From positions 1-41,665 of the forward strand of contig JAIBBQ010000034.1 of assembly GCA_019694595.1 (NCBI GenBank): 41,665 nt of DNA, read 5' to 3'. The position numbers and the translations under genes are program-made. Numbering within the stretch: position 1 is the stretch's first letter; the number at the start of each line of letters is the position of its first letter. Origin of the DNA: Myxococcaceae bacterium (lineage in GTDB: Bacteria > Myxococcota > Myxococcia > Myxococcales > Myxococcaceae). Shown here piece after piece: positions 1 through 8,119 of this stretch. Below the pieces are notes generated by a model. It was not told the origin of the DNA. It saw only the letters and a program-made list of their open reading frames with translations, and searched no databases.

Positions 1-557
1 CGAGCACCGAGCTCTTCGGCCACCTCGAGGCGGTGCAGTTCACCTACGTGCAGAACGCGTCGCTCAAGGGCACCTCGCTCACCCTGGGCCACATGACCGC
101 GGGCGTCACCCACACCTTCGACGCCGAGCGCGAAGCCCACCTGCGCCACGGCGTCTCGGCGCGGGCGCTGTTGCCCACGTCCTTCGGCATCCCCGGGGTG
201 CACCTGGTGGGCGCCGAGATCGGCCACGTCGGCAGCTGGCGCGCGCCGCGGGACTGGCAGTGGCTCGAGGTGCACAGCTACCTCGGCGCCAACCTCACCG
301 CGGGCCTCGGCGCGGGCCCGGCCCTGCCCTTCGCGACCGGCACCCTGGTGCTCGGCGCGCAGCTCTCGCCGTTCGACTGGGCGGCGCTGGTGGTGGACCT
401 CGACGCCCGCATCGGCCCGCGCTCGGCGCTGGCGCCGGCCTTCGCGCTGCGGGCCCGCATCTTCCGGGTGAACGTGGAGCTGGCGGCGACGCTGCCGCTG
501 TTGGGCAGCGACCGGCACGACCTGGTGGTCGGGCTGCGCGTGGCTTACGGCTTCTGA
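1..557 (+). CDS. Outer-membrane-like protein, C-terminal part (5' end outside window)
   Basis: The reading frame is open from the window edge (first full codon at 3) to the TGA at 555-557, so this is the 3' part of a longer gene. A GTG at 33 is only an internal candidate start. The visible ~184 residues alternate hydrophobic and polar residues, rich in Gly, Ala, Leu and aromatic residues, and finish with Val-Ala-Tyr-Gly-Phe. A terminal Phe after alternating residues is the usual signature of an outer-membrane beta-barrel's last strand. Function is otherwise unknown. The last 13 bases overlap the 3' end of the convergent TldD gene. The beta-barrel reading is an inference from the C-terminus alone. 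Confidence 0.6.
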   Translation, partial: STELFGHLEAVQFTYVQNASLKGTSLTLGHMTAGVTHTFDAEREAHLRHGVSARALLPTSFGIPGVHLVGAEIGHVGSWRAPRDWQWLEVHSYLGANLTAGLGAGPALPFATGTLVLGAQLSPFDWAALVVDLDARIGPRSALAPAFALRARIFRVNVELAATLPLLGSDRHDLVVGLRVAYGF

Positions 558-2227
558 GTCACGCCGGGCGGCAACAGCAGCGGCGGGCGGTCCTTGCCTT
601 CGACCACCCGCTGCAGCTCGATCTCCTGCAGCAGCGCCGCCGGGGCCACCGTGCTCACCGGCACCATGCCGCTCTCGGCGCCGCAGAAGCCGTTGAAGAC
701 GCCGGGGGTCTTGCCGGTGGCCATCACCTTGTTGATGGAGGTGAGCGGCGTGCCGACGATCTCCACCCCGCGCACCAGGCTCTCCTTCCCGTCGCGCACG
801 TCGACCCGGTACACCATGCGCGGCACGCCCTTGAACGCCTGGTAACCGTAGCTCGAGGTGTTGGTGTTGCCGCCGGTGATGTCCTTGATGAGCAGGCCGT
901 ACGGCTTGCCCTGGCGCTTGGCCTCCGCGATCAGCAGCCGCTTGAGCTCGGCGTCGGGGAGCTGCTTCTTCGACTCCACGATCAGGTTCGCCATGCGCGC
1001 CACCGGCTTGCGGTTGCCCTGGCTGCGGCCGTGGCCGTTCGACCGGAGCTGCCCTTCGACCGGCTTGCGTGACAGCAGGAAGCTCCGGAGCACGCCGTTC
1101 TCGACCAGCAGCGCCTTCTGGCCGGGCACGCCTTCCTCGTCGAAGCGGTAGTAGCCGTTGAGCTGCTTGCCGCCGACCTCGCGCAGCGTGGGGTCGTCGA
1201 CGATGGACAGGAACGGCGGCAGCACGCCCTTGCCCAGCTGTCCGTGGAAGGTCTTGCCTTCGAAGTCGCTGTCCTGGCGCTCGCCTTCCAGCCGGTGGCC
1301 GACCGCCTCGTGGAAGAGCACCCCCGCGGCGTCGGGCTCGAGAATGGCCGGGCCGGTGTACGGGTCGATGGCCGGCGCCTGCCGCAGTGCGAGCAGCTCT
1401 TCCACCATGGCGAGCGCGGCGGTGCGGATCTCGGCGTCGGTCGGCAGCCGCGCCTCGGTCGGGGCGTACCAGTCGCGGGAATCGTCGAGCAGCTGGCCGT
1501 CGCTCGCGCGGGTGAAGGCGTTGACGTGGATGCCGTAGAGCGTCTCCTCGCTCAGGATGCGCGCGCCTTCCGACGACACGAAGGACCGGGTCACCTTGTC
1601 GCCGGTGATGCGCACCTCGGAGTCGAAGATCTCCGGGCGCTCGGCGACGAGCCGGGACACCTCGCGGGCCACCGCGCGCCAGCGCTCGCGCGCCCAGGTG
1701 AAGGGGACGGCCGGGCCCACGTCGACCACCGGCGTCTCGCGGCTGAAGGCGGGTGGGCGCTTGGGGTCCTCGACGGCGTACACGTCTTCGCCCTTCTTCT
1801 TGAGGAAGTTGAAGAGCGCGCTCTTGTACTTCTCGTCGGTGATGAGCCAGAGCGCGGTGCGCAGCGCCGCGGGGGAGTCGTCGATCGGGCCCTGCTTGTG
1901 GGCCAGGTAGCTGTTGCCCTTGGTGGAGAAGTTGAAGTCGAGGTCCTCGGCGATCGAGCTGTCGAAGGCGTAGTCGCCCACGCGCAGGTCGGTGAACACC
2001 TTGCGCTCGCGGAACTCCGCGTCCTGGAAGAGCGCGCCGTAGCGGCCGGCGACCTCGCGCTGGTCGAAGTCCTTGAGCTGGTAGCTGAGGAAGTACGGCG
2101 GCTTGTTCTCGCGCAGCGTGAGGCTCGACTGGCTGCGGGACAGCTCCTCGGCCATGGCGTCGAGCAGCGACTGCCGAGGGTCGGGAACGGGGGCAGCGGA
2201 GAGCAGCAGCGCGAGCGCGAGGACCAT
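545..2227 (-). CDS. TldD/PmbA-family metalloprotease, probably secreted
   Basis: A 560-residue protein of the TldD/PmbA family, zinc-dependent peptidases best known from microcin maturation and degradation of unfolded or modified peptides. The family's HExxxH zinc motif is visible as HEAVGH at residues 306-311, followed by the typical RLEGERQDSDFEGKTF stretch and a Gly-rich C-terminal half. The N-terminus (VLALALLLSAAPVPDP) looks like a signal peptide, so export is likely; classical E. coli TldD is cytoplasmic, and secreted versions are a subgroup. It lies 22 bp downstream of a HAD phosphatase on the same strand and is probably co-transcribed with it. I see no PmbA/TldE partner in the window. 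Family assignment is firm; the substrate is unknown. Confidence 0.9.
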   Translation of the reverse strand: MVLALALLLSAAPVPDPRQSLLDAMAEELSRSQSSLTLRENKPPYFLSYQLKDFDQREVAGRYGALFQDAEFRERKVFTDLRVGDYAFDSSIAEDLDFNFSTKGNSYLAHKQGPIDDSPAALRTALWLITDEKYKSALFNFLKKKGEDVYAVEDPKRPPAFSRETPVVDVGPAVPFTWARERWRAVAREVSRLVAERPEIFDSEVRITGDKVTRSFVSSEGARILSEETLYGIHVNAFTRASDGQLLDDSRDWYAPTEARLPTDAEIRTAALAMVEELLALRQAPAIDPYTGPAILEPDAAGVLFHEAVGHRLEGERQDSDFEGKTFHGQLGKGVLPPFLSIVDDPTLREVGGKQLNGYYRFDEEGVPGQKALLVENGVLRSFLLSRKPVEGQLRSNGHGRSQGNRKPVARMANLIVESKKQLPDAELKRLLIAEAKRQGKPYGLLIKDITGGNTNTSSYGYQAFKGVPRMVYRVDVRDGKESLVRGVEIVGTPLTSINKVMATGKTPGVFNGFCGAESGMVPVSTVAPAALLQEIELQRVVEGKDRPPLLLPPGVTQKP

Positions 2228-2249
2228 GCGCGCGCGACCATAGCGGGGC

Positions 2250-2912
2250 TCAGGCCTGAACCGGGCCCATCCAGTCGACGCTGGCCCAGCCGCGCTGCTT
2301 GGCGTGCCGGGCGAGGCGCCAGTCGGGGTGAACGACCACCGGCCTGCCGACGGCCTCCAGCACCGGCAGGTCGCTGTACGAGTCCGTGTAGAAGGTGCAG
2401 CGGTCGAGCGACTCGCCCTGGAGCGCGGCCCGGGCGGCGACCAGCTTGCCTTCGCCGAAGCACACCGGGCCCACGGTGAGGCCGGTCAAGCGGCCGTCAG
2501 CGCCGACCTCCAGGCGGTTGCAGAGAATGGCGTCGAGCCTCAGGTCCTTGGCCACCAGCTCGGCCATGAAGTGGGAAGAGGACGACAGCAGCACCAGCCG
2601 ATCGCCCGCCGCACGGTGGGCCTCCAGCGCCGCGAGGCCGCCGGGCCGGTAGCGGGAGCGCACCTGGGTCTCGAAGAAGCTGGCGGTGCGCGCGGCGAGC
2701 TCGGCGGCGCTCTCGCCTGCGGCGGAGGCGATGGCCTTGGCGATCATCGAGGCCTGGGAGGTGAGGCCGAGCTGGTACTGGGCGAGCCAGGTGGCGGCGC
2801 GCAGCGCCCGGCGCAGGGGAAGGCGGCCCAGGGCGACCTCGCGGCGAATCCAGAGCGAGCCGGAGTTCACCGACAGGAGCGTCAGGTCGAGGTCGAAGAA
2901 GGCAATTGGCAC
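2250..2912 (-). CDS. HAD-superfamily phosphatase, subfamily IB (SerB-like)
   Basis: A 220-residue HAD hydrolase. Motif I is FFDLDLTLL (Asp7 nucleophile, Asp9 acid/base), motif II is the Ser run LLSSSS near residue 110, and motif III/IV is FYTDSYSDLPVLEAVG with the metal-binding aspartates near residue 175. An all-helical cap of ~75 residues lies between motifs I and II, as in the IB group that includes phosphoserine phosphatase and related phosphomonoesterases. The conserved VVVHPDWRLARHAKQRGW end is typical of HAD-IB family hydrolases of unknown substrate. The start is a GTG at 2912, chosen because the catalytic motif begins at residue 5; no strong ribosome-binding site precedes it. It is the first gene of a likely two-gene unit with the TldD protease. 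Confidence 0.85.
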   Translation of the reverse strand: MPIAFFDLDLTLLSVNSGSLWIRREVALGRLPLRRALRAATWLAQYQLGLTSQASMIAKAIASAAGESAAELAARTASFFETQVRSRYRPGGLAALEAHRAAGDRLVLLSSSSHFMAELVAKDLRLDAILCNRLEVGADGRLTGLTVGPVCFGEGKLVAARAALQGESLDRCTFYTDSYSDLPVLEAVGRPVVVHPDWRLARHAKQRGWASVDWMGPVQA

Positions 2913-2973
2913 TCACCGGCAATGTAGCCCGCGTGAAGGCCTGTTTCCGTGGCCGGAAACGAACGACGAGGGG

Positions 2974-3177
2974 TCAGCGCTTGGCGGGCTGAACGTACTG
3001 GAAGACGGCCTCGCCGCTGGTGGACGGCGCCGGGGCCCCGAAGGACACCTCGGTCCGATCCTGGCTGCTCACGCCCGAGGTGTAGAAGAAGGTGAAGGTG
3101 GTGAACCCGCTCGAGGTGACCATGGCGGGCGCCACAGTGCCCCAGGCGCGATCGCCCGCAAGTTTTTGGCTGGTTTT
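2974..3177 (-). pseudogene. C-terminal gene fragment cut off by a MITE-like element
   Basis: A minus-strand frame ending in TGA at 2974-2976 encodes a Thr/Ser/Phe-rich tail (for example SGFTTFTFFYTSGVSSQD, ending FQYVQPAKR) that reads like genuine protein, unlike the sequence upstream. Going upstream, the frame runs straight into the inverted repeat starting at 3178. The only ATG inside (3123) would give 49 residues and has no ribosome-binding site. The same frame stays open through the element up to the TAA stop of the VWA gene at 3451-3453, so the fragment may be the displaced end of that gene or of another. I do not recognise the protein family. Treated as a remnant by inference. Confidence 0.4.
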
Positions 3178-3447
3178 CTTTTTCGCGAGGGCTTCCGCCC
3201 GCGAAAAGGCGGGGCTTGGCCGGCTTCCGCCTGGCCCGCCCCGTCCACCTGAGGGTCTTCGGAGGCCTCGCGGCCGAGCGCGGGGAAGTCTTCCGAGAAA
3301 GCGCTCCCTCGAGGCGCGATCTTGGGGGGCTCGGTCTTCAGCTCCTGAAGGAGTCGAGTGCGAGCCCGGGCGAGAGCCCCCGGGACCATCACCCGTGGGA
3401 CGAGGCGTCAGCCTCGCCTTTTCGCGGGCGGAGCCCTCGCGAAAAAG
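3178..3447. mobile_element. MITE-like element with 33-34 bp terminal inverted repeats
   Basis: Positions 3178-3211 and 3415-3447 are inverted copies differing by one inserted T and no substitutions. Each end reads inward as CTTTTTCGCGAGGGC, then TTCCGCCCGCGAAAAGGCG on the left or TCCGCCCGCGAAAAGGCG on the right. Each end can also fold on itself (TTTTCGCG against CGCGAAAA). The ~200 bp between has no convincing reading frame. Size, near-perfect ends and lack of coding capacity fit a miniature inverted-repeat element or a paired REP-like unit. No clear target-site duplication is visible. It sits 3 bp downstream of the VWA gene's stop codon and directly abuts a gene fragment. No second copy was found in this window. 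Confidence 0.6.
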
Positions 3448-3450
3448 CAG

Positions 3451-4689
3451 TTACGTCGCGCAGAGGAGCCTGATGTCGAGGATCTTGTCGTCAGAGCGGC
3501 GCTTGCAGCTCGCCCCGAAGAAGAGGCGGCCGGCTTCGCCCCCCGTGCCCGCCTCGAACTTGTCGAGCCCGTTGCCCAGGGTGCAGGTCTGCACGTTGCC
3601 GTCGCGACGGGTGATCGACACCTGGATCATGCGCGGGTCGGGCATGTTCGCCACCGACACCACCTGGCTGATGTTCGCCAGCCCCGCGATGTTGGTCAGC
3701 GTGTCCCGGTAGGAGTCCTTGCAGATCGAGTCCAGGTTGATGAGCGAGCTGAAGAACATCTCCGCCATCTGCCGGTGACGGATGCCCGGCTCGTTCGACG
3801 TCGGACAGTCGATGTTGCGCACCTGCATGCCGTCGAGCACCGCCATCGCCGGCTTGGTGTCGCCGCGCCCGACCGGGGCGATCGCGGTCCACACCACTTC
3901 CTTCGAGTTGCCCGACGAGTCCTTGAGCTCCTGGGTGAACAGGCGGTTGTACTCGGTCACCGTCCCCAGGCTGTTTCCCTGCTCGTGGCAGTCGTCGACG
4001 CTCGGGTTGTCCCCCACGTGCACCTTGGGCGGCCGGGTCGGCTCGCTGCAGTCGTCCTCGTCGGTGAGCACCACCACCAGCAGCCGCGCCCCGTCGCGCA
4101 GGAAGCCCCCGTTGCCCCCCTGCTCCAGCGGCGTCTTGGTCTGCTCCAGCAAGGCCAGCCGCACCGCCTCGAACGGCGTCTCCTGCCCGCTGCCCGACGT
4201 GCCCTGCTGCACCAGCCGCGCGAACTTGGCCACCAGGTCCGGGTCCTCGCCCGACAGCACCCGCTCCGTCCCCGTCCCCAGGATCACGCCGCCGTCCGCC
4301 GACGGCTCGGGCACCGCCTGCAACCGCCCGGATTGCTGGGGGAATTCCTTGTAGTACTCGACCCCGTTGATCAGGGTGTGCTGGTAGACGCTGGTGGTGA
4401 TGACGCCGATGCGGAAGTCGGTGCTCACCCCGCCGCCCTTGCGGATCTCGTCGACGAACGCGGTCAGCTCCCGCGCCACGCCCGCCTGCTCCTCGGCCAT
4501 GGAATTCGAGTTGTCGATCACGAAGAGGATGTCGAGCTTCTGGGCCTGCAGGCTCGGCTGCACCGCCTGACAGCTGGAGTTGAGCTGCGAGCCGTTGGCG
4601 TCCACCGGCGACTTGCAGCCCAGGCAGCCCTGGCAGCTGGCGACGAAGCCGAAGGCGGCGAGCAGCAGCGTTTTGCGGAAGGGTGACAT
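3451..4689 (-). CDS. von Willebrand factor A domain lipoprotein
   Basis: A predicted lipoprotein of 412 residues. The N-terminus MSPFRKTLLLAAFGFVASC is a lipoprotein signal with Cys19 as the lipidated residue, followed by a Cys-rich segment. The VWA domain begins at ILFVIDNSNSM, with the metal-ion-dependent adhesion site DxSxS at residues 59-63, and continues with the LLVVVLTDEDDCS strand. VWA domains bind protein ligands through a metal ion, so a cell-surface adhesion or scaffolding role is likely. I chose ATG 4689 rather than a codon 33 bases upstream because GAGG lies 8-9 bases ahead and the signal peptide starts cleanly. The stop codon is 3 bp from the MITE-like element, so the original C-terminus could have been longer. 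Confidence 0.85.
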   Translation of the reverse strand: MSPFRKTLLLAAFGFVASCQGCLGCKSPVDANGSQLNSSCQAVQPSLQAQKLDILFVIDNSNSMAEEQAGVARELTAFVDEIRKGGGVSTDFRIGVITTSVYQHTLINGVEYYKEFPQQSGRLQAVPEPSADGGVILGTGTERVLSGEDPDLVAKFARLVQQGTSGSGQETPFEAVRLALLEQTKTPLEQGGNGGFLRDGARLLVVVLTDEDDCSEPTRPPKVHVGDNPSVDDCHEQGNSLGTVTEYNRLFTQELKDSSGNSKEVVWTAIAPVGRGDTKPAMAVLDGMQVRNIDCPTSNEPGIRHRQMAEMFFSSLINLDSICKDSYRDTLTNIAGLANISQVVSVANMPDPRMIQVSITRRDGNVQTCTLGNGLDKFEAGTGGEAGRLFFGASCKRRSDDKILDIRLLCAT

Positions 4690-4767
4690 GTGGGTGGACC
4701 TCGCAGATCTTCGAGACCGCATTGTGCCCTAGCCGTTCGGCCGGGTCGAAAAGTGCTTCTTCGCGGG

Positions 4768-4802
4768 TTGCGCCGACGCCCTTCGTTGCTACGTTCCAGA
4801 CA
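4768..4802 (+). promoter_or_regulatory. Candidate promoter of lon, leaderless arrangement
   Basis: TTGCGC (4768-4773), a 16-bp spacer and TACGTT (4790-4795) resemble -35/-10 elements. The -10 ends only 6 bases before the ATG at 4802, so transcription would begin at or next to the start codon. No Shine-Dalgarno sequence precedes the ATG, which fits a leaderless message. Weak -10 match; inference. Confidence 0.35.
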
Positions 4803-7255
4803 TGTCCGACGACAAGAAGAAGGGCGCCGCCGCTGCTCAGCAGATGACCGCGCCGATGACTCCTCCGGGCCTGATCAACAAGGAAGACATTCCTCAGGTC
4901 CTCCCCATTCTCCCCCTGCGCAACTCCGTCTTCTTCCCCGGAGGCGTGCTCCCGCTCGCCGTCGGCCGCCAGAAGACCATCGCGCTCATCAAGGACGCGG
5001 TCCGCGACGATCAGGTGATCGGCGTGGTGACCCAGCGCAAGGCCGAAGAGGAAGACCCGGGCGCCACCGACCTGTACTCGATGGGCACCGTCGCCCGCAT
5101 CGTCAAGCTGCTCAAGATGGGCGAAGACAACTACTCGCTCGTCGTGCAGGGCCTGGCGCGCTTCCGCGTCGTCGACCTGGTGCAGGAAGCCCCGTACCTC
5201 AAGGCCCGCGTCGAGGCCGTCGAGGACAAGACCGCCGCCGAGAACGTGGAAGTCGAGGCGCTCGGCATCAACCTGAAGAAGCTGGCGCGCGAGGTCATCG
5301 AGCTGATGCCCGAGCTGCCCGCCGCGGCGACCGAGCTCGTGGAGTCGATCACCCACCCCGGCCACCTCGCCGACCTCATCGCCGCCAACGTCGACGTGCC
5401 CATCGAGGAGAAGCAGGCGGTGCTGGAGACCGTCGACCTCAAGGCGCGCATGAAGCTGGTGCTCGAGCTGCTCAACCGCAAGCGCGAGATCCTCAAGCTG
5501 TCGAACAAGATCGACTCCGCCGTGAAGGGCGAGATGTCGAAGACCCAGCGCGAGTACTACCTGCGCCAGCAGCTCAAGGCGATCAAGGAAGAGCTCGGCG
5601 AGATGGGCGAGGAAGAAGAGGAGCTCGACGAGCTCGCCGAGCGCATCAAGAAGGCCGGCCTGCCTCCCGAGGTCGAGAAGGTCGCCAACAAGGAGCTCAA
5701 CCGCCTGAAGACGATTCCGGCGGCTTCCAGCGAGTACACCGTCGCGCGCACCTACCTCGATTGGATCGCCGACCTGCCCTGGAACAAGCTCAGCGACGAC
5801 AACCTCGACATCGACAACGCGCGCAAGCAGCTCGACAACGACCACTACGGCATCGAGAAGGTCAAGAAGCGCGTCATCGAGTACCTCGCGGTGCGCAAGC
5901 TGAAGAACGACATGCGCGGCCCGATCCTCTGCCTCGCGGGCCCGCCGGGCGTCGGCAAGACCTCGCTCGGCCAGTCGATCGCCAAGGCGCTCGGCCGCAA
6001 GTTCGTGCGCCTCGCCCTGGGCGGCGTGCGCGACGAAGCCGAGATCCGCGGTCACCGCCGCACGTACGTGGGCGCCCTGCCCGGCCGCTTCATCCAGAAC
6101 ATGAAGAAGGCCGGCACGCGCAACCCGCTCATGCTGCTCGATGAGGTGGACAAGCTGGGCGCCGACTTCCGCGGCGACCCGTCGGCGGCGCTCCTCGAGG
6201 TCCTGGACCCCGAGCAGAACCACACCTTCAGCGACCACTACCTCGACGTGGCGTTCGACCTCTCGAAGGTGATGTTCATCGCCACCGCCAACCGGCTCGA
6301 GCCGATCCCCGCGCCGCTCCGCGACCGCATGGAGATCATCGAGATGTCGTCGTACACGTTCCTCGAGAAGACGGCGATCGCGCGCACGCACCTGATCCCC
6401 AAGCAGCTCAAGGAACACGGCATCACGGCCGACAACATGGACCTCACCCCCGACGGTCTGGACAAGATCATCTCGGGGTACGCGATCGAGCCCGGCGTCC
6501 GCACGCTCGAGCGTCGCATCGCCGAGGTCACCCGCAGCGTGGCGGTGGAGGTCGCTTCCGGCCGCACCGAGAAGCAGGTGATCGACGCCAAGCGGGTGGC
6601 CGAGCTGCTCGGTCCGAAGGCGATGGAGCTCAACGTCGCCCTGCGCACCAGCCAGTGCGGCGTGTCGACCGGCCTGTACTACACGCAGCTCGGCTTCGGA
6701 GACATCCTCTTCGTGGAAGCCACCAAGATGACCGGCAAGGGCTCGATGATGCTCACCGGCCAGCTCGGCGACATGATGAAGGAGTCGGCGACCACGGCGC
6801 ACTCGTGGCTGCGCGCCAACGCGGAGCGCATGGGGCTCACCTACGCCAACTTCGAGAAGAGCGACGTGCACATCCACTTCCCGGACGGCGCGACCCCGAA
6901 GGACGGGCCGTCGGCGGGCATCGCGATCACCACCGCGCTCACCTCGCTGTTCACCGGCATCCCGGCGCGCAGCGACACCGCGATGACGGGTGAGATCACC
7001 CTGCGCGGCGTGGTGGGGAAGATCGGCGGCGTGCGCGAGAAGGTGATGGGCGCTCACCGCGCGGGCATCAAGCGCATCATCCTCTGCGAGTCGAACCAGA
7101 AGGACCTGATCGACGTGCCGGAAGAGGTGCGCAAGGAGCTCGAGTTCTTCTTCGTCACCAAGATCGACGAGGTGCTGGAGCTGGCGCTCGAGAAGTCGCC
7201 CTGGCGCGCGGCCCCGCCCCCGGCCGAGGAGCCGAAGGCCGAGATCCGGGCCTAG
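4802..7255 (+). CDS. lon: ATP-dependent Lon protease (LonV-like)
   Basis: An 817-residue Lon, a homohexameric cytoplasmic protease that unfolds and degrades damaged and regulatory proteins. Domains in order: N-terminal substrate-binding domain starting at LPILPLRNSVFFPGG (residues ~35-230), helical region, AAA+ module with Walker A GPPGVGKT (380-387) and Walker B MLLDEVDK, then the S16 protease domain with catalytic Ser704 in KDGPSAG and Lys747, 43 residues apart as in E. coli Lon. Length and N-terminal sequence resemble my recollection of Myxococcus LonV; the second myxobacterial Lon, LonD/BsgA, is the alternative. Residues ~610-660 of the linker to the protease domain look less conserved. 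A terminator follows the stop codon. Monocistronic. Confidence 0.97.
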   Translation: MSDDKKKGAAAAQQMTAPMTPPGLINKEDIPQVLPILPLRNSVFFPGGVLPLAVGRQKTIALIKDAVRDDQVIGVVTQRKAEEEDPGATDLYSMGTVARIVKLLKMGEDNYSLVVQGLARFRVVDLVQEAPYLKARVEAVEDKTAAENVEVEALGINLKKLAREVIELMPELPAAATELVESITHPGHLADLIAANVDVPIEEKQAVLETVDLKARMKLVLELLNRKREILKLSNKIDSAVKGEMSKTQREYYLRQQLKAIKEELGEMGEEEEELDELAERIKKAGLPPEVEKVANKELNRLKTIPAASSEYTVARTYLDWIADLPWNKLSDDNLDIDNARKQLDNDHYGIEKVKKRVIEYLAVRKLKNDMRGPILCLAGPPGVGKTSLGQSIAKALGRKFVRLALGGVRDEAEIRGHRRTYVGALPGRFIQNMKKAGTRNPLMLLDEVDKLGADFRGDPSAALLEVLDPEQNHTFSDHYLDVAFDLSKVMFIATANRLEPIPAPLRDRMEIIEMSSYTFLEKTAIARTHLIPKQLKEHGITADNMDLTPDGLDKIISGYAIEPGVRTLERRIAEVTRSVAVEVASGRTEKQVIDAKRVAELLGPKAMELNVALRTSQCGVSTGLYYTQLGFGDILFVEATKMTGKGSMMLTGQLGDMMKESATTAHSWLRANAERMGLTYANFEKSDVHIHFPDGATPKDGPSAGIAITTALTSLFTGIPARSDTAMTGEITLRGVVGKIGGVREKVMGAHRAGIKRIILCESNQKDLIDVPEEVRKELEFFFVTKIDEVLELALEKSPWRAAPPPAEEPKAEIRA

Positions 7256-7283
7256 TCGCTTCGCATCAGCCTCGTGAAGCACC

Positions 7284-7315
7284 GAAGGCCGCTTCGCTCG
7301 CGCGAGGCGGCCTTC
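7284..7315 (+). terminator. Rho-independent-like terminator after lon
   Basis: GAAGGCCGC (7284-7292) pairs perfectly with GCGGCCTTC (7307-7315) around a 14-base loop, followed by TTCGTCTC. It lies 29 bases after the lon stop codon. The T-run is weak, as usual in high-GC genomes. Confidence 0.6.
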
Positions 7316-7371
7316 TTCGTCTCGAGGGACGCGACCTGCCCTGCCTGCCCCCGGGCGCCGTTGGCCGGCGA

Positions 7372-7390
7372 TGTCCTCCCGGAGAGGACA
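7372..7390. repeat. Short hairpin in the leader of the membrane-protein gene
   Basis: TGTCCTC (7372-7378) and GAGGACA (7384-7390) form a perfect 7-bp stem around CCGGA. The hairpin lies about 85 bases upstream of the ATG at 7474, in the untranslated stretch between lon and that gene. It could be an operator or a leader structure; nothing more can be said. Confidence 0.3.
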
Positions 7391-7473
7391 CCTGCGGCCT
7401 CGCGGGCCTCGTCGTGCGTCAGCGCCTGCACTCGGTGTGTCGATGTGGGGTTGGAGAGCGCAAGGAGCAACGC

Positions 7474-8103
7474 ATGGCCAAGATCAGAGTGGGACTCGAC
7501 TTCCTCGGGCATCTCGACCGCGGCCAGGACATGGTCGCCACCCGCTCCGCGACGGTGATGTTCTTGCCGGTGCTGCCCCTCGGGACCTACCGCATGGTCG
7601 CGGACGAGAGCGGCGTGCCCACCTCGTTCAACCTGAAGTCGCTCTTCGCGGCGTTCTTCAAGCCGTGGGGCTTCCTCGTGGCGGCGGTGCTGGCGGGCTT
7701 CAACCTCTTCTCATCGCCCTGGTACTACAGCCAGTGGCACCCGGTGCTCGGCCTGGGGTCCTGGCTGCTCTTCGCGGCGGTCTTCGCCTCGTGGGTGTGG
7801 CTCGGCCACCGCCCCGGGCCGCACCAGGCGAAGCGCCGCACGGTGATCGCCGTCTTCGCGGGCGTGGTCGCGCTGGCGCTCGCGGTGGGCACGTTCATCC
7901 AGGTGCGCGACGTGGCGAACGCCATCGCCCGCGGCCACGCCGCGTCGCCCGCGGACGTGCTCGAGGGCATGCAGTCGGGCCTGCGCAGCGACCGCACCTG
8001 GTTCGGCTTCAGCGTGGTGTACCTGCCGGCGCCCACCTACGGCACCGCGCTGGTGCGGCTGCCGCCGGGCGCGCGCGACCTGCGCCTGTCACAGGGCCCC
8101 TGA
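7474..8103 (+). CDS. Integral membrane protein of unknown function
   Basis: A 209-residue protein. The N-terminal ~60 residues (from MAKIRVGLDFLGHLDRGQDM) are soluble and include the hydrophobic PVLPLGTYRMV segment. Three membrane helices follow at about residues 65-85, 90-110 and 122-145, and a ~60-residue C-terminal tail is soluble. I started at ATG 7474 because AAGGAG lies 6-7 bases ahead; an in-frame ATG 20 codons upstream would add a Cys/Arg-rich stretch without a ribosome-binding site. The family is not recognised. It is transcribed towards the UDP-glucuronate decarboxylase gene, with 16 bp between the two stop codons. Confidence 0.7.
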   Translation: MAKIRVGLDFLGHLDRGQDMVATRSATVMFLPVLPLGTYRMVADESGVPTSFNLKSLFAAFFKPWGFLVAAVLAGFNLFSSPWYYSQWHPVLGLGSWLLFAAVFASWVWLGHRPGPHQAKRRTVIAVFAGVVALALAVGTFIQVRDVANAIARGHAASPADVLEGMQSGLRSDRTWFGFSVVYLPAPTYGTALVRLPPGARDLRLSQGP

Positions 8104-8119
8104 GGTCCGCGCCCGCGGG

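Noticed and set aside
3491-7282. A 1263-codon open frame antisense to lon and the VWA gene
   Set aside because: It is the mirror of strongly GC-biased codons in real genes on both strands. Its translation is Arg/His/Leu/Val-rich with no motif, while lon in the same DNA is unmistakable.
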